Positions 27,781-38,200 of a stretch of DNA of 64,000 nucleotides are shown here, piece after piece. The translations under genes and the position numbers were made by a program. The first letter of the stretch is position 1. The number at the start of each line of letters is the position of its first letter. Under the pieces are notes generated by a model. That model was not told the origin of the DNA, searched no databases, and saw nothing but the letters and a program-made list of their open reading frames with translations. Source of the stretch: Parvibaculum sp002684405 (GTDB taxonomy: Bacteria; Pseudomonadota; Alphaproteobacteria; Parvibaculales; Parvibaculaceae); assembly GCA_965140395.1 (NCBI GenBank), contig OZ223205.1, positions 744,001 through 808,000 of the forward strand, given 5' to 3'.

Positions 27781-28101
27781 TTAGTGCTGGCTTTCCGGCA
27801 TGGTGATGCGCAGGCCGTCCAGCTCGTCGGTCACCGGGAGCTGGCAGGCGAGCCGGGAATCCTCATTGGATGCCTCGGCGAAATCGAGCATGGTTTCTTC
27901 CATGTCTTCCTTGGCCGGCATCTTGTCCTGCCAGTCCTTCGGCACATAGACCATGCATGTCGCGCAGGCGCAGGCCCCGCCGCAATCGGCGTCGATGCCG
28001 GGAATGGAATTCTTGATCGCGCCTTCCATGACGGTCAGGCCGTTGGCCACATCCACCGTGTGCTCGGTGCCGTTATGCTCGACATAGGTAATCTTCGCCA
28101 T
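27781..28101 (-). CDS. 2Fe-2S ferredoxin, adrenodoxin/putidaredoxin type
   Basis: A 106-residue electron carrier. The cluster ligands are in DCGGACACATCMVYV with a fourth Cys in RLACQLPV, the vertebrate-type (adrenodoxin-like) spacing. Such ferredoxins serve cytochrome P450s or the Fe-S assembly system. The gene follows a dedicated ferredoxin reductase by 52 bases on the same strand, which favours a P450-type chain, though no P450 lies in this window. GGAGGAG precedes the ATG. Confidence 0.92.
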   Translation of the reverse strand: MAKITYVEHNGTEHTVDVANGLTVMEGAIKNSIPGIDADCGGACACATCMVYVPKDWQDKMPAKEDMEETMLDFAEASNEDSRLACQLPVTDELDGLRITMPESQH

Positions 28102-28153
28102 CGGGTCTCACTCCTCCAGTATTTGTTTTTCTCGTTATGGCGCGGGCGCTTTG

Positions 28154-29377
28154 TCAGCCCTGCGCGATTTCCTTCACCTTGATGCTCTCATCGGCGATGC
28201 GGGCCGGGTCGAGCTTCGTCTTGTTGTGCACAAGCTGCTTGGACATCATGAATTCCGGCGCGCGGTTGACCGCGTCGACGGCGATGACCGTGTCGTCCTT
28301 CAGATAGAAGACGGCGAAGCTGCGTCCGTTTTCCGGGTTGCCGCGCACCACGGCCTTCGTATAGCCCGCCGACAGGCCGACGATCTGCAGCTTGAGGTCG
28401 TATTGGTCGGACCAGAACCACGGCACCTGATTATAGGGCTTGTCGTTGCCCATCATGGCGGCGGCCGCCGTCTTGCCCTGTTCGATGGCGTTATGAACGC
28501 TTTCGAGCCGGAGGCGATGACCGTAAATGCCGTTGGGGTGGCTGGTGCAGTCGCCCGCCGCGAAAATATCCGGGTCGGAGGTGCGGCAGTTCTCGTCCAC
28601 GACGATACCGTTCTGCACGTCGAGCCCGCATTCCACGGCAAGCTCCGTGTTCGGAATAATGCCGATCCCCACCACCACGAAATCGGCGGGGTAGAGCTTG
28701 CCTTCGCCGGAATCGACCGCGGTGACATGGGTGTCGCCTTCGAAGCCTGCGACGGAGACGCCGGTCTCGATCTTCACGCCTTCCTCGCGATGCACGCGCT
28801 CGTAGAAATGGCTGACGATGGGATCGACCACGCGCGACATGACGCGCTCGGCGGCCTCCAGCACGGTCACGTCCATGCCGTGCTTTTTGGCGACGGCGGC
28901 GACTTCCAGACCGATATATCCGCCGCCCACCACGACGAGGCGCGCCCCGTCCTTGAAATGGCTCTGGATGGCTTCGACATCGGCGATGTTGCGCAGGTAA
29001 TAGATGCCGTCCATCTCGAAGCCCGGCACGTTGATTTCGCGCACGCGGCTGCCGGTCGCCATGAGCAGCTTGCCATATTCGAAGGTCTGGCCGTCGGCGG
29101 TCATCACGCGCTTGCCCTTGCGGTCGATCTCGGTGATGCGCGTGCCCCAATGGGTGGTGATGTTGTTGTCGGCGTAGAAGCTCTCCGGCTTCAGCTCCAC
29201 GCGGTCGAAGCCGATTTCCTTGGCGAGGAATTTCTTGGACAGCGGCGGACGCTGATAGGGCGCATGGGGCTCGTCGCCGAAAATGCGGATCGGGTCTTCA
29301 AAGCCTTCCGCGCGCAGGCTCTGCGCGGCTTGCGCGGCGGCCTGTCCGCCCCCGACGATGATGATGTCCTTGCCCAT
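28154..29377 (-). CDS. NAD(P)H-ferredoxin reductase, putidaredoxin-reductase family
   Basis: A 407-residue FAD enzyme. The FAD fold begins IIIVGGGQAAAQAAQSLR; PYQRPPLSKKFL follows; the NADH site is LVVVGGGYIGLEVAAVAKK; and the second FAD motif is IFAAGDCTSHPN. It would reduce the ferredoxin encoded just downstream, and possibly other ferredoxins in the cell. Spacing and strand indicate an operon reductase-ferredoxin. GAGGCGGAAACGC precedes the ATG. The upstream gap to tsaE carries a palindrome, GACGCTTGCGTC at 29602. Confidence 0.92.
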   Translation of the reverse strand: MGKDIIIVGGGQAAAQAAQSLRAEGFEDPIRIFGDEPHAPYQRPPLSKKFLAKEIGFDRVELKPESFYADNNITTHWGTRITEIDRKGKRVMTADGQTFEYGKLLMATGSRVREINVPGFEMDGIYYLRNIADVEAIQSHFKDGARLVVVGGGYIGLEVAAVAKKHGMDVTVLEAAERVMSRVVDPIVSHFYERVHREEGVKIETGVSVAGFEGDTHVTAVDSGEGKLYPADFVVVGIGIIPNTELAVECGLDVQNGIVVDENCRTSDPDIFAAGDCTSHPNGIYGHRLRLESVHNAIEQGKTAAAAMMGNDKPYNQVPWFWSDQYDLKLQIVGLSAGYTKAVVRGNPENGRSFAVFYLKDDTVIAVDAVNRAPEFMMSKQLVHNKTKLDPARIADESIKVKEIAQG

Positions 29378-29601
29378 GCGTTTCCGCCTCCCGAATTCTG
29401 TTTCGCCGATCTTGGCGCCGGCGTCATCTTTCGCGGAGTTTTACTACGCAATCACCGGGCTGTCCTCTCCTTTTTAGGGTGAAGGGGTGCCGAGGTCACG
29501 TCCCGAAACGCCGCGAAATGTGACCGAAAACCCGGCGAAAAGCGCATGCAAGCGCGCCGCAGCGTCAGGTTTCGGCCCTGATGCTAAAAAGCCACAAACA
29601 T

Positions 29602-29627
29602 GACGCTTGCGTCAACTTTTTTGTTGA
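29602..29627. promoter_or_regulatory. Palindromes upstream of tsaE
   Basis: GACGCTTGCGTC (29602-29613) is a perfect inverted repeat with a two-base centre. TCAAC and GTTGA (29612-29627) around six T's form a second one. They lie about 36-61 bases before the tsaE ATG and could affect either tsaE or the divergent reductase. Function unknown. Confidence 0.4.
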
Positions 29628-29662
29628 TTGGCGCGGCGCATTGCCGCCGATAAAAAGGCCCC

Positions 29663-30181
29663 ATGGCGGACACGACCCCTCTCGAAATCGAGCTGAAAGA
29701 CGAAGCGGCGACCCATGATCTGGGGGCGCGGCTTTCGTCGCTTTTTGCCATGGGTGACCTGATCCTGCTCAGGGGTGATCTGGGCGCGGGGAAGACCACG
29801 CTGGCGCGCGCCGCGATCCAGGCGCATCTGGAGCGGCACGGGCTGATGGAAGACGTGCCCTCGCCGACCTTCACCCTTGTCCAGACCTATGAGAGCCCGG
29901 ACCTTCTGCTCACTCATGTGGACCTCTACCGCATCGAGGAGGAAGAGGAGCTGCGCGAGCTGGGGCTCACGGAAGCGCTGGATGAGGGCGCGGTGCTGGT
30001 CGAATGGCCCGAGCGCGCGGAAGGCGAAATGGCGCGGCTTTCGCCCGACAGGCTCGACATCCGCCTCTCGCTCATGCCAGATGGAACGCGCCGCGCGGAA
30101 CTGACGGGAACCGGAAGCTGGGCGGCGAGACTGACCGAAGCCTTTGGGCCAGGCCCAGACCGAAAAGCCGGTAGCGATTGA
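29663..30181 (+). CDS. tsaE: tRNA threonylcarbamoyladenosine ATPase TsaE
   Basis: A 172-residue ATPase of the t6A tRNA modification complex with TsaB and TsaD. The P-loop GDLGAGKTTLARA is near residue 35; SPTFTLVQTYE and HVDLYRIEEEEEL are the typical conserved blocks, and VEWPERAE closes the core. The stop is followed directly by the ATG of the next gene (TGAATG). In relatives it lies close behind a divL-type kinase; here it starts a five-gene run tsaE-amgK-murU-addB-addA. Confidence 0.95.
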   Translation: MADTTPLEIELKDEAATHDLGARLSSLFAMGDLILLRGDLGAGKTTLARAAIQAHLERHGLMEDVPSPTFTLVQTYESPDLLLTHVDLYRIEEEEELRELGLTEALDEGAVLVEWPERAEGEMARLSPDRLDIRLSLMPDGTRRAELTGTGSWAARLTEAFGPGPDRKAGSD

Positions 30182-31294
30182 ATGACCCGTCATCCCGATC
30201 CCGCGCGTGAAGCGGCGATACGCGACTTTCTGGAGACATGCGGCTGGGGCGGCGCGGCGCGGGCGGACCTCGCAGGCGATGCCTCCACACGCCGCTATGA
30301 GCGGCTGACGCTCGATGGCCGGCCCGCCGTGCTGATGGACTGGCCCGCCGGACCGGATGCCCTTCCTGCGGCTGACGGGGGCGACGATGCGAAGCACGCC
30401 TATTCGGCGATCGCGCATCTGGCCGAGGACGTTCGCCCCTTCGTGGCGGTGGACAACTATCTGACCGGCCTCGGCCTCACCGCGCCCCACATCATCGCAA
30501 GCGATCTCGACCGCGGCTTCCTGCTGCTGGAAGATCTCGGCGACAATGTGCTGGGCGGTATTCTGGACCGGGGCGCGGGGCCTGAAGGCGAGACGCTGGA
30601 CGATATCTACCGCGCCTGCATCGAACTTCTCGTGCGGCTGCAGGCCGAGGGCGCGCCGGAGAGCCTTCCGGTCGGCGACGGAGGTATGCATGAGCTGCCG
30701 CATTTCGATAACGGGCTGCTGCGCGCCGAACTCGACGTGCCGCTCGACTGGTATTTTCCCACCGTGCTGGGGCGCGAGGCAACGGCGGCGGAACGCGAGG
30801 AATTTCACGAGATATGGACCGGCCTCTGGCCGCTCATGCAGGCGGGGCCGCGCGCGCTCTGCCTGCGCGATTTCCACTCGCCCAATATTCTCTGGCTTCC
30901 GGCGGAGACGGGCCTGAAGCGCGTCGGCCTCATCGACTTCCAGGACGCCTTTATCGGCTCGCGCGCCTATGACGTCGTTTCTTTCCTGCAGGATGCGCGC
31001 AAGACCGTGCCCGAGGAACGGGAAGCGGTGATGCTGGACTTCTATGTCGCCTGCGCGAGGGACACGCTTGCGGGCTTCGACGAAGAGGCGTTTCGCGCGG
31101 CCTATGCCGTTTTCGGCGCCGAACGCGGCTTGCGGCTGATCGGGCTCTGGCCGCGCCTGTTGAAGCGCGACGGCAAACCGCACTATATGGCGCATATGCC
31201 GCGCACCAAATCCTACCTGCGGCGCAATCTGGCCCACCCGGCGCTCGGCGACCTCAAGCGCTGGATCGATGCAAACCTGCCGCTGGACGACTGA
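30182..31294 (+). CDS. amgK: Anomeric MurNAc/GlcNAc kinase AmgK
   Basis: A 370-residue aminoglycoside-phosphotransferase-fold kinase. LLLEDLGDN is the hinge region, CLRDFHSPNILWL holds the catalytic loop with Asp and Asn, and GLIDFQDAFIGSRAYD contains the metal-binding Asp. Placed directly before a nucleotidyltransferase of MurU type, it most likely phosphorylates MurNAc at the anomeric carbon in the peptidoglycan recycling shunt that bypasses the fosfomycin target MurA. The same gene pair follows tsaE in many alphaproteobacteria. Confidence 0.88.
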   Translation: MTRHPDPAREAAIRDFLETCGWGGAARADLAGDASTRRYERLTLDGRPAVLMDWPAGPDALPAADGGDDAKHAYSAIAHLAEDVRPFVAVDNYLTGLGLTAPHIIASDLDRGFLLLEDLGDNVLGGILDRGAGPEGETLDDIYRACIELLVRLQAEGAPESLPVGDGGMHELPHFDNGLLRAELDVPLDWYFPTVLGREATAAEREEFHEIWTGLWPLMQAGPRALCLRDFHSPNILWLPAETGLKRVGLIDFQDAFIGSRAYDVVSFLQDARKTVPEEREAVMLDFYVACARDTLAGFDEEAFRAAYAVFGAERGLRLIGLWPRLLKRDGKPHYMAHMPRTKSYLRRNLAHPALGDLKRWIDANLPLDD

Positions 31295-31308
31295 GGACCC
31301 CGACCCCC

Positions 31309-32025
31309 ATGAGCCGTAACGTTTCCAAGGCAATGCTGATGGCGGCCGGTCTCGGCACGCGCATGCGCCCGCTGACCGACAAAACGCCGAAACCCCTGGT
31401 CGAATTCAACGGCAAGCCGCTGATCGACCATGCGCTGGACCGGCTGGAAGAGGCTGGTATCGAAGAGGTGGTGGTGAATGTCCATTACCTCGCAGACCAG
31501 CTCGAAGCGCATCTGAAAAAGCGCAAGACGCCCGTCACCGTGATTTCCGACGAACGCGACGGGCTGCTCGACACGGGCGGGGGGGTGAAGAAGGCGCTGC
31601 CGCTCCTGGGCGACGATCCCGTTCTCACCTTCAATTCCGACAGCGTCTGGGTGGAAGGCTATGGCAGCAATCTGCGCGATCTGATCGACGCCTTCGACCC
31701 CGACCGCATGGACGCGCTCCTGATGATCGCCGATGCGGTGCGCACGGTGGGCTATTGCGGCAGGGGCGATTTCACCATGGACCTGGATGGCCGCCTGACC
31801 CGCCGGGAGGAGAGCACCACCGCGCCCTATATGTTCGCAGGCGTGCAGGTCATCAAACCGGCGCTTTTCAAGGACGGGCCGGAAGGCGCCTTTTCCACCA
31901 ACCGGATCTGGGACGGGCTCATCGAAAAGGGCACGCTCTATGGCCAGCGCATGCAGGGCCTCTGGATGCATGTCGGCTCGCCGGAAGACCTGAAGGACGC
32001 CGAGGCGGCCCTGAAGGAGACGTGA
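31309..32025 (+). CDS. murU: N-acetylmuramate alpha-1-phosphate uridylyltransferase MurU
   Basis: A 238-residue nucleotidyltransferase. The nucleotide loop AAGLGTRMRPLTDKTPKPL is complete, and LTFNSDSVW carries the metal-binding Asp. It would make UDP-MurNAc from the AmgK product. The start lies 14 bases after amgK. A hairpin at 32053 follows its stop. Confidence 0.9.
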   Translation: MSRNVSKAMLMAAGLGTRMRPLTDKTPKPLVEFNGKPLIDHALDRLEEAGIEEVVVNVHYLADQLEAHLKKRKTPVTVISDERDGLLDTGGGVKKALPLLGDDPVLTFNSDSVWVEGYGSNLRDLIDAFDPDRMDALLMIADAVRTVGYCGRGDFTMDLDGRLTRREESTTAPYMFAGVQVIKPALFKDGPEGAFSTNRIWDGLIEKGTLYGQRMQGLWMHVGSPEDLKDAEAALKET

Positions 32026-32052
32026 GCGCGGGAAATGGCAGGAAAGACGTGG

Positions 32053-32075
32053 ATGCCCCGCATAAAGCGGGGCAT
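32053..32075. repeat. Perfect hairpin between murU and addB
   Basis: ATGCCCCGC and GCGGGGCAT form a nine-base perfect stem around ATAAA. There is no T-run, so it is more likely a dispersed palindromic unit or mRNA stabiliser than a terminator. Confidence 0.7.
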
Positions 32076-32146
32076 GACGGCCTTAGGGTGTGTCCGGCAT
32101 TTCTTGGCGATTCCTCGCGAGGGGGAAACTCACTAGACTCCCTCCC

Positions 32147-35100
32147 ATGAGCCGCGATTCCCTCCATCTTTTCACCATCCCCTCCGGCCAGCCCTTTCTG
32201 GCGCGGCTGGCGGAAGCGCTGCGGGCCGATCCTTCGCTGGGCGGGCGCTTTGCGATGGCGGACGGGCGCGTGCCGGACTTGCCCGATCTCACCATTCTCC
32301 TGCCGACCCGCCGCGCGGCGCGGGCGCTGGGCGATGCGTTCCTGCGGGCGGGCGAGGGTGAGGCGCTGCTGCTGCCCGTCATCCGCCCGCTGGGCGATGT
32401 GGATGAGGACGGCATCATTCTCGATCCGGGCGGGCTGTCGGCGGACATGCTGGCGCTGGCGCCCGCCATGCCGCCGCTGGAACGCCAGATGCGGCTTGCC
32501 CGTTTCATCCTCGAGCATGAGGCCGGCGCCGCGCGGGAAAAGGGACGAGAGGGCGTCACGCCCGATGCGCCGCGCGCGCTGGCGCTCGCCGCCGAACTCG
32601 GCCAGTTCCTCGACATGGCGATCACCGAGCGCGTGGCGCTGAAGAACCTCGCCGATCTCGTCCCCGATACCTATGCCGAAAACTGGCAGATCACGGTCGA
32701 TTTCCTGAAAGTGCTGACCTCGCACTGGCCCGAAGAGATGAAGCGCCTCGGCTTCATGGAACAGGCCGAGCGCCGCAATGCGCTGCTGGAGGCCGAAGCG
32801 ACGCACTGGAAGGAGAACCCGCCGCAGGGCCCGGTCATCGCGGCGGGCTCCACCGGCTCGATCCCGGCGACCGCCGACCTTCTGACGGTGGTCTCGCGCC
32901 TGCCCAACGGGGCGGTGGTGCTGCCGGGTCTCGACCTTGCGCTGGACGAGGCGAGCTGGACCACGCTGGGCGATCCCGGCACGGCGTCGCATCCGCAATA
33001 TGGCATGAAGAAGCTGATGGACCGGCTGGGGGCGACGCGGGCCGATGTCGATTTCTGGCCGGGCGCGGAACCTGTGGGCGGGATGGAGGCGCGCATTACG
33101 CTGCTGTCGGAGACCATGCGTCCCGCCGAGACGACCGAACGCTGGCGCGAAAGCCTGGCCGGATTGAAGCCGCGCGCCCCGGAAGCGGTGAAGGGCCTGC
33201 GCCTCGTCGAAGCCTCTGCCGAACGCGACGAGGCCGCCGCCATTGCGCTGATGATGCGCGAGGCGCTGGAAGTGCCCGGCAAGACGGCGGCGCTGGTAAG
33301 CCCCGACCGGAACCTTGCCCGACGGGTGGCGATGGAGCTGAGGCGCTGGGGGATCGAGATCGACGACAGCGCGGGCGCGCCGCTTGGCAAGTCGCCGCCC
33401 ATCGGCTTCATGCGGCTGGTCGCGGAAGCCGTGGCCGAAGACCTCGCACCCGTGCCCCTGCTTGCCATGCTGAAACATCCCATGGCCGCGCTCTCCCGCG
33501 CACCCTATGTGCTGCGCGACGAGACAAGGCGGCTGGAACGCATGCTGTTGCGCGGCCCGCGCCCCGCCCCCGGCCTGGACGGTCTGCGCGCCGCGCTGGT
33601 CGAAGAGCGCGATAGGCGCCGGGACACCGGGCGCAGCGTCGCCGATTTCGAGGGGCTCGACCGGCTGATCGACGATCTGGACCTGGCGCTGGAGCCGATG
33701 GTCGACGCGATGGCGCGCGGCGAGACCGATCCGGCCTATCTCGCCGAAATGCATGTCCGCGTGGCGGAAGCGCTGGCCGCGACCGACAAGGAAAAGGGCG
33801 CGGACCGCCTCTGGATCAAGGAGACGGGCGAGGCGTCCGCCGCCTTCCTCGAAGACCTTCTGGAAGCCGCGCCGAAGCTCGGACCCGTTCCGCCCGCCTC
33901 ATGGCCGAGGCTTTTTGCCGAACTGGCCGATGCACGCAATCTGCGCCCGCGTTTCGGGCGTCATCCGCGCCTTTTCATCTGGGGGCCGATGGAAGCACGG
34001 CTTCAGCATGCGGACCTCATGATCCTGGGCAGTCTCAATGAAGGCACATGGCCGGGCGAGGCGAATATCGACCCCTGGCTCAACCGCCCCATGCGCGCGG
34101 CGCTGGGGCTCGAACCGCCCGAACAGCGCATCGGCCTCGCCGCGCATGATTTCGTGGAAGCGGCAAGCGCGGGTGAAACGGTGCTGACCCGGGCGGAAAA
34201 ACAGGAAGGCGCGCCCACCGTTGCCTCGCGCTGGTGGCTGCGGCTGACGAGCGTGATGGAGGCGCTGGGCGTGAAGGACGGATTGCTCGACGCGCGCTGG
34301 GCGCGTTGGGCGGATGAGCTGGACGAGGCGGCGGAGCAGATATCCATTCCCAAGCCGCGCCCTGCGCCGCCGCTGAAAGCGCGCCCGCGCAAATTCTCCG
34401 TCACCGAAATCGAGACGCTGATCCGCGACCCTTACGCGATCTACGCAAGGAAGGTGCTGAGGCTCTCGCCGCTCGATCCGCTGGACGCCGATGTGGCGGC
34501 CGCCGAACGAGGCATGGTGATCCACAAGGCGCTCGAACAGTTCACGCGGGAATGGCCGAAAGGCCTGCCGCCCAATCCGCTGGAGGAAATGCTGCGGATC
34601 GGGGCGGAGGTCTTCGCCCATCTGATGGACCGGCCGGGCGTGCGCGCCTTCTGGTGGCCGCGCTTTCAGCGCATCGCCGCCTGGATGGTCGAGTATGAAC
34701 AGGCCGAGCGGCAGGAAATCCGCCGCAGCCACGCCGAACTGTCCGGCGAGATCGAACTCGACGAGCTGGAAACGCCTGTCTTGCTGACGGGCCGGGCCGA
34801 CCGTATCGACGAGCGTGACGACGGCACGCTTGTCGTCACCGATTACAAGACGGGCGCCCTGCCGAGCCGTAATCAGGTGGAAGCAGGCCTCGCGCCGCAA
34901 TTGCCGCTGGAAGCGGAAATGGCCGCAAGGGGCGGCTTCCGCTATCGCGACGCCAAGGGACGGGAAGTGCATCTGCCCGCCGCGAACACCTCGCGTCTCG
35001 TCTATGTGCGGCTGACCGGCGGCGAAACCGCGGGCGAAGTGCGCGCCATCACCGATGCGGGTAGCGAGCTGGCCAATGCGACCTATGACGCGTTGGTCGA

Positions 35101-35230
35101 TCTCCTTGCCCAGTACGAGAAAGAGGCGACGCCCTATCTCTCGCGGCCCCGGCCCATGTTCATCGGCCGTTTCAGCGATTACGATCATCTGGCCCGTGTG
35201 CCCGAATGGTCGGCGGGAGACGGCGAATGA
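32147..35230 (+). CDS. addB: Double-strand break repair protein AddB
   Basis: A 1027-residue subunit of the AddAB helicase-nuclease that resects DNA ends for RecA loading, the alphaproteobacterial counterpart of RecBCD. The N-terminal part has LTILLPTRRAARALGDAFL, a degenerate helicase-like region; the C-terminal nuclease domain has VVTDYKTGALPSRNQ, the D-E-x-K core. ATG at 32147 gives MSRDSLHLFTIPSG. Its TGA overlaps the addA ATG (ATGA), so the subunits are translationally coupled. Confidence 0.94.
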   Translation: MSRDSLHLFTIPSGQPFLARLAEALRADPSLGGRFAMADGRVPDLPDLTILLPTRRAARALGDAFLRAGEGEALLLPVIRPLGDVDEDGIILDPGGLSADMLALAPAMPPLERQMRLARFILEHEAGAAREKGREGVTPDAPRALALAAELGQFLDMAITERVALKNLADLVPDTYAENWQITVDFLKVLTSHWPEEMKRLGFMEQAERRNALLEAEATHWKENPPQGPVIAAGSTGSIPATADLLTVVSRLPNGAVVLPGLDLALDEASWTTLGDPGTASHPQYGMKKLMDRLGATRADVDFWPGAEPVGGMEARITLLSETMRPAETTERWRESLAGLKPRAPEAVKGLRLVEASAERDEAAAIALMMREALEVPGKTAALVSPDRNLARRVAMELRRWGIEIDDSAGAPLGKSPPIGFMRLVAEAVAEDLAPVPLLAMLKHPMAALSRAPYVLRDETRRLERMLLRGPRPAPGLDGLRAALVEERDRRRDTGRSVADFEGLDRLIDDLDLALEPMVDAMARGETDPAYLAEMHVRVAEALAATDKEKGADRLWIKETGEASAAFLEDLLEAAPKLGPVPPASWPRLFAELADARNLRPRFGRHPRLFIWGPMEARLQHADLMILGSLNEGTWPGEANIDPWLNRPMRAALGLEPPEQRIGLAAHDFVEAASAGETVLTRAEKQEGAPTVASRWWLRLTSVMEALGVKDGLLDARWARWADELDEAAEQISIPKPRPAPPLKARPRKFSVTEIETLIRDPYAIYARKVLRLSPLDPLDADVAAAERGMVIHKALEQFTREWPKGLPPNPLEEMLRIGAEVFAHLMDRPGVRAFWWPRFQRIAAWMVEYEQAERQEIRRSHAELSGEIELDELETPVLLTGRADRIDERDDGTLVVTDYKTGALPSRNQVEAGLAPQLPLEAEMAARGGFRYRDAKGREVHLPAANTSRLVYVRLTGGETAGEVRAITDAGSELANATYDALVDLLAQYEKEATPYLSRPRPMFIGRFSDYDHLARVPEWSAGDGE

Positions 35231-38200
35231 GTGCGGGCCCTGCAAAGAAACGTCTGGTCACGGACGATCAGCAGCGGAAGGCGACGGACCCGACCGCCTC
35301 CGTCTGGGTGTCGGCCAATGCGGGTTCCGGCAAGACTCATGCGCTGACGACGCGCGTGGCGCGGCTGCTGCTTTCCGGGACGGCGCCGGAGCGCATTCTC
35401 TGCCTGACCTTTACCAAGGCCGCGGCGGCGGAAATGTCGAGCCGTCTCTACAAGCGGCTTGGCGGATGGGCGATGGAAGACGATGCCGCGCTTGCCGCCA
35501 TCATCGAGGACATGGACGGCGCGGCGCCGGGTGCCGAAAAGATTGCGACGGCGCGCAAGCTCTTCGCCCGCGCCATCGAAACGCCGGGCGGGTTGAAGAT
35601 CCAGACCATCCACGCTTTTTGCGAAAGCGTGCTGGGCCGGTTCCCGCTGGAAGCGGATGTGCCGCCGCATTTCGACATTCTGGACGAACGCTCTTCCGCC
35701 GAACTGATGGAAGAAGTGCGCGACCAGGTTCTTTTCGCCGCGCAGGATGACGAAGAAGGCCCGGTAGGCCGCGCGCTCGCGCATATCGTGGGCCGGGTGG
35801 ACGAGTTCATGTTCTCCCGCCTGATGACGGAAATTGCCGGGCGGCGTGACGGCATCGCATCGCTCCTTGAAAATTTCGGCAGCGTGGACGGCGTCATGCA
35901 GACGGTGCGCCTCGCGCTGGGCGTGACGGCGGAAGAAACGGTGGAAGCGGCGCGCGCCGGGCTTTCCATGGTGCCGGAAGAGGAATTGCGCGCAGCCGCC
36001 GATGCGCTCGATACCGGCTCCAAGACCGACAAGGAACGCGCCGAAACGCTTTACTGGTTTCTCGAAGAGCGGGCGCGGCGCGGCGACCGGCTCGACGATT
36101 ATGTGGGCGTCTTTCTCACCGCCAAGGGCGAGCCGCGCAAGACGCTGATGACGAAGAAGGTGGCGTCCGAATATCCCGCCGCCGCCGAGTGTCTCGTTCA
36201 GGAGCAGCAACGCATCCTTGCCGGCATGAACCATTTGCGCGCGGTGGGTGTGGCGCAATCGACGGAAGCGATCTTCGTCATCGCGACCGAAATGCTGAAA
36301 GCCTATGAGAAGGCCAAGCGTGGCCGCGCGCTTCTCGATTATGGCGACCTCATCGAAAAGACGCGCGACCTGCTGACGCGCAGCCGGATGGGCGCCTGGG
36401 TGCTCTACAAGCTCGATGGCGGCATCGACCATATTCTCGTCGATGAAGCGCAGGACACGTCGCCCGAACAATGGAAAATCGTGCAGGCGCTGGCCGACGA
36501 GTTCTTCTCCGGCGAAAGCGCGCATGTCGGCACGCGCACCGTCTTCGCGGTGGGCGATGAAAAGCAGTCGATCTTCTCCTTCCAGGGCGCGGACCCGGTC
36601 GCCTTCGCGGAGATGCGCCGGCATTTCGAGCGCGCGGTGACGGCGGCGGATATGGTCTGGTATCCGGTGCCTTTCGTGCGCTCCTTCCGCTCCGCGCCGC
36701 AGGTGCTGGCCGCGGTCGATGCCGTCTTCGCCCGTATCGAGGCGAAGGTCGGGCTGACGGCGGATGAAGCGGAGGTGGTGGAGCATGTCGCGGCGCGCGA
36801 ACTCGATGCGGGCCGCGTGGAAATCTGGCCGCTGGAAGAGCCCGACGAAACCGATGAGGTCGATGTCTGGGACGCGCCGCTCGACTATATGAACGAGACG
36901 GCCCCGCCCGCGAAACTGGCCGCCCGCATCGCCGACACGATTTCAGGCTGGCTCGACAAGGGGGAGACGCTCGCTGCAAGGGCAAGGCCGATCAGGGCGG
37001 GCGACATTCTCATTCTCGTGCGGCGGCGAAATTCTTTCGTCAACGAGATGATCCGTCATTTGAAGGAACGCGGCGTGCCCGTCGCCGGTGCCGACCGCAT
37101 GGTGCTGATGGAACAGATGGCGGTGATGGATCTCGTGGCGCTGGCGCGTTTCGTGCTGCTGCCGCAGGACGATCTGAACCTCGCCACGGTTCTGAAATCC
37201 CCCTTTATCGGCCTGAGCGAAGACGAGCTGTTCGAGCTGGCCTGGGGTCGAAAGGGCGATCTCTGGTCCGCCCTTCAGGCCGCCGCCCATGAAGGCGAAT
37301 GCTATGCGCAGGCGCATGATCTGCTGATGCGCCTGCTGGCGCGCGCCGACTATGAGCCGCCTTACGAGTTCTTCGCCCATGTGCTGGCGGGCGAGGCGGG
37401 ACGCAAGCGCCTGCTCGCGCGGCTGGGCGAGGACGCCAACGACCCGATCGACGAGTTCCTTGCGCTGGCGCTGGAATATGAGCGCACCCATGCGCCCTCG
37501 CTGGAAGGGTTCCTGCATTGGGTGGAGCGCGGCGCCTCGGAAATCAAGCGCGACATGGATCAGGGCCGCGACGAGGTGCGCGTCATGACGGTGCATGGCG
37601 CGAAGGGGCTGGAAGCGGAAATCGTCTTCATGCCCGATACCTGTTCCATGCCCGGCGGGCAGCACGACCCGGCGCTGATCGAACTGCCGACGGAGCCCAA
37701 GCTCCTGCTCTGGCCGGTGCGCAAGGGCGACGAGGACGAGGTGACGGGCGGCGCGCGGGAGCGCTGGCGCGAGGAACAGGAAAAGGAATATCGCCGGCTT
37801 CTCTATGTCGCGATGACGCGCGCGCGCGACCGGCTCTACATTTGCGGCTATCGGGGCCTGCGCGAACCGCCGGAAGGCTGCTGGTACAATCTTGCCAGCG
37901 CTGCGCTGTTACCCGATGCGGTGGAAGTCGAGGAGGAAGAGGGCCGCAGCATTTGGCGCATCGAGGGCGAGCAGCGCCAGGCGCCGGAGCCCGAAGAGAT
38001 CGTGGAGCGCGAGGACATCGCCCCGCTCGGGCACTGGGCTTTCGAGCCCGCGCCGAGGGAGCCTGCGCCGTCGCGTCCGCTGTCGCCCTCGCGTCTGCCG
38101 CCGGAAGGCCTCGATGAGCCGCCGGTCTCCTCGCCGCTGACAGGCGATAGCCAGGCCCGCTTCCAGCGCGGCCGGCTCATTCACCGGCTGTTGCAGACAT

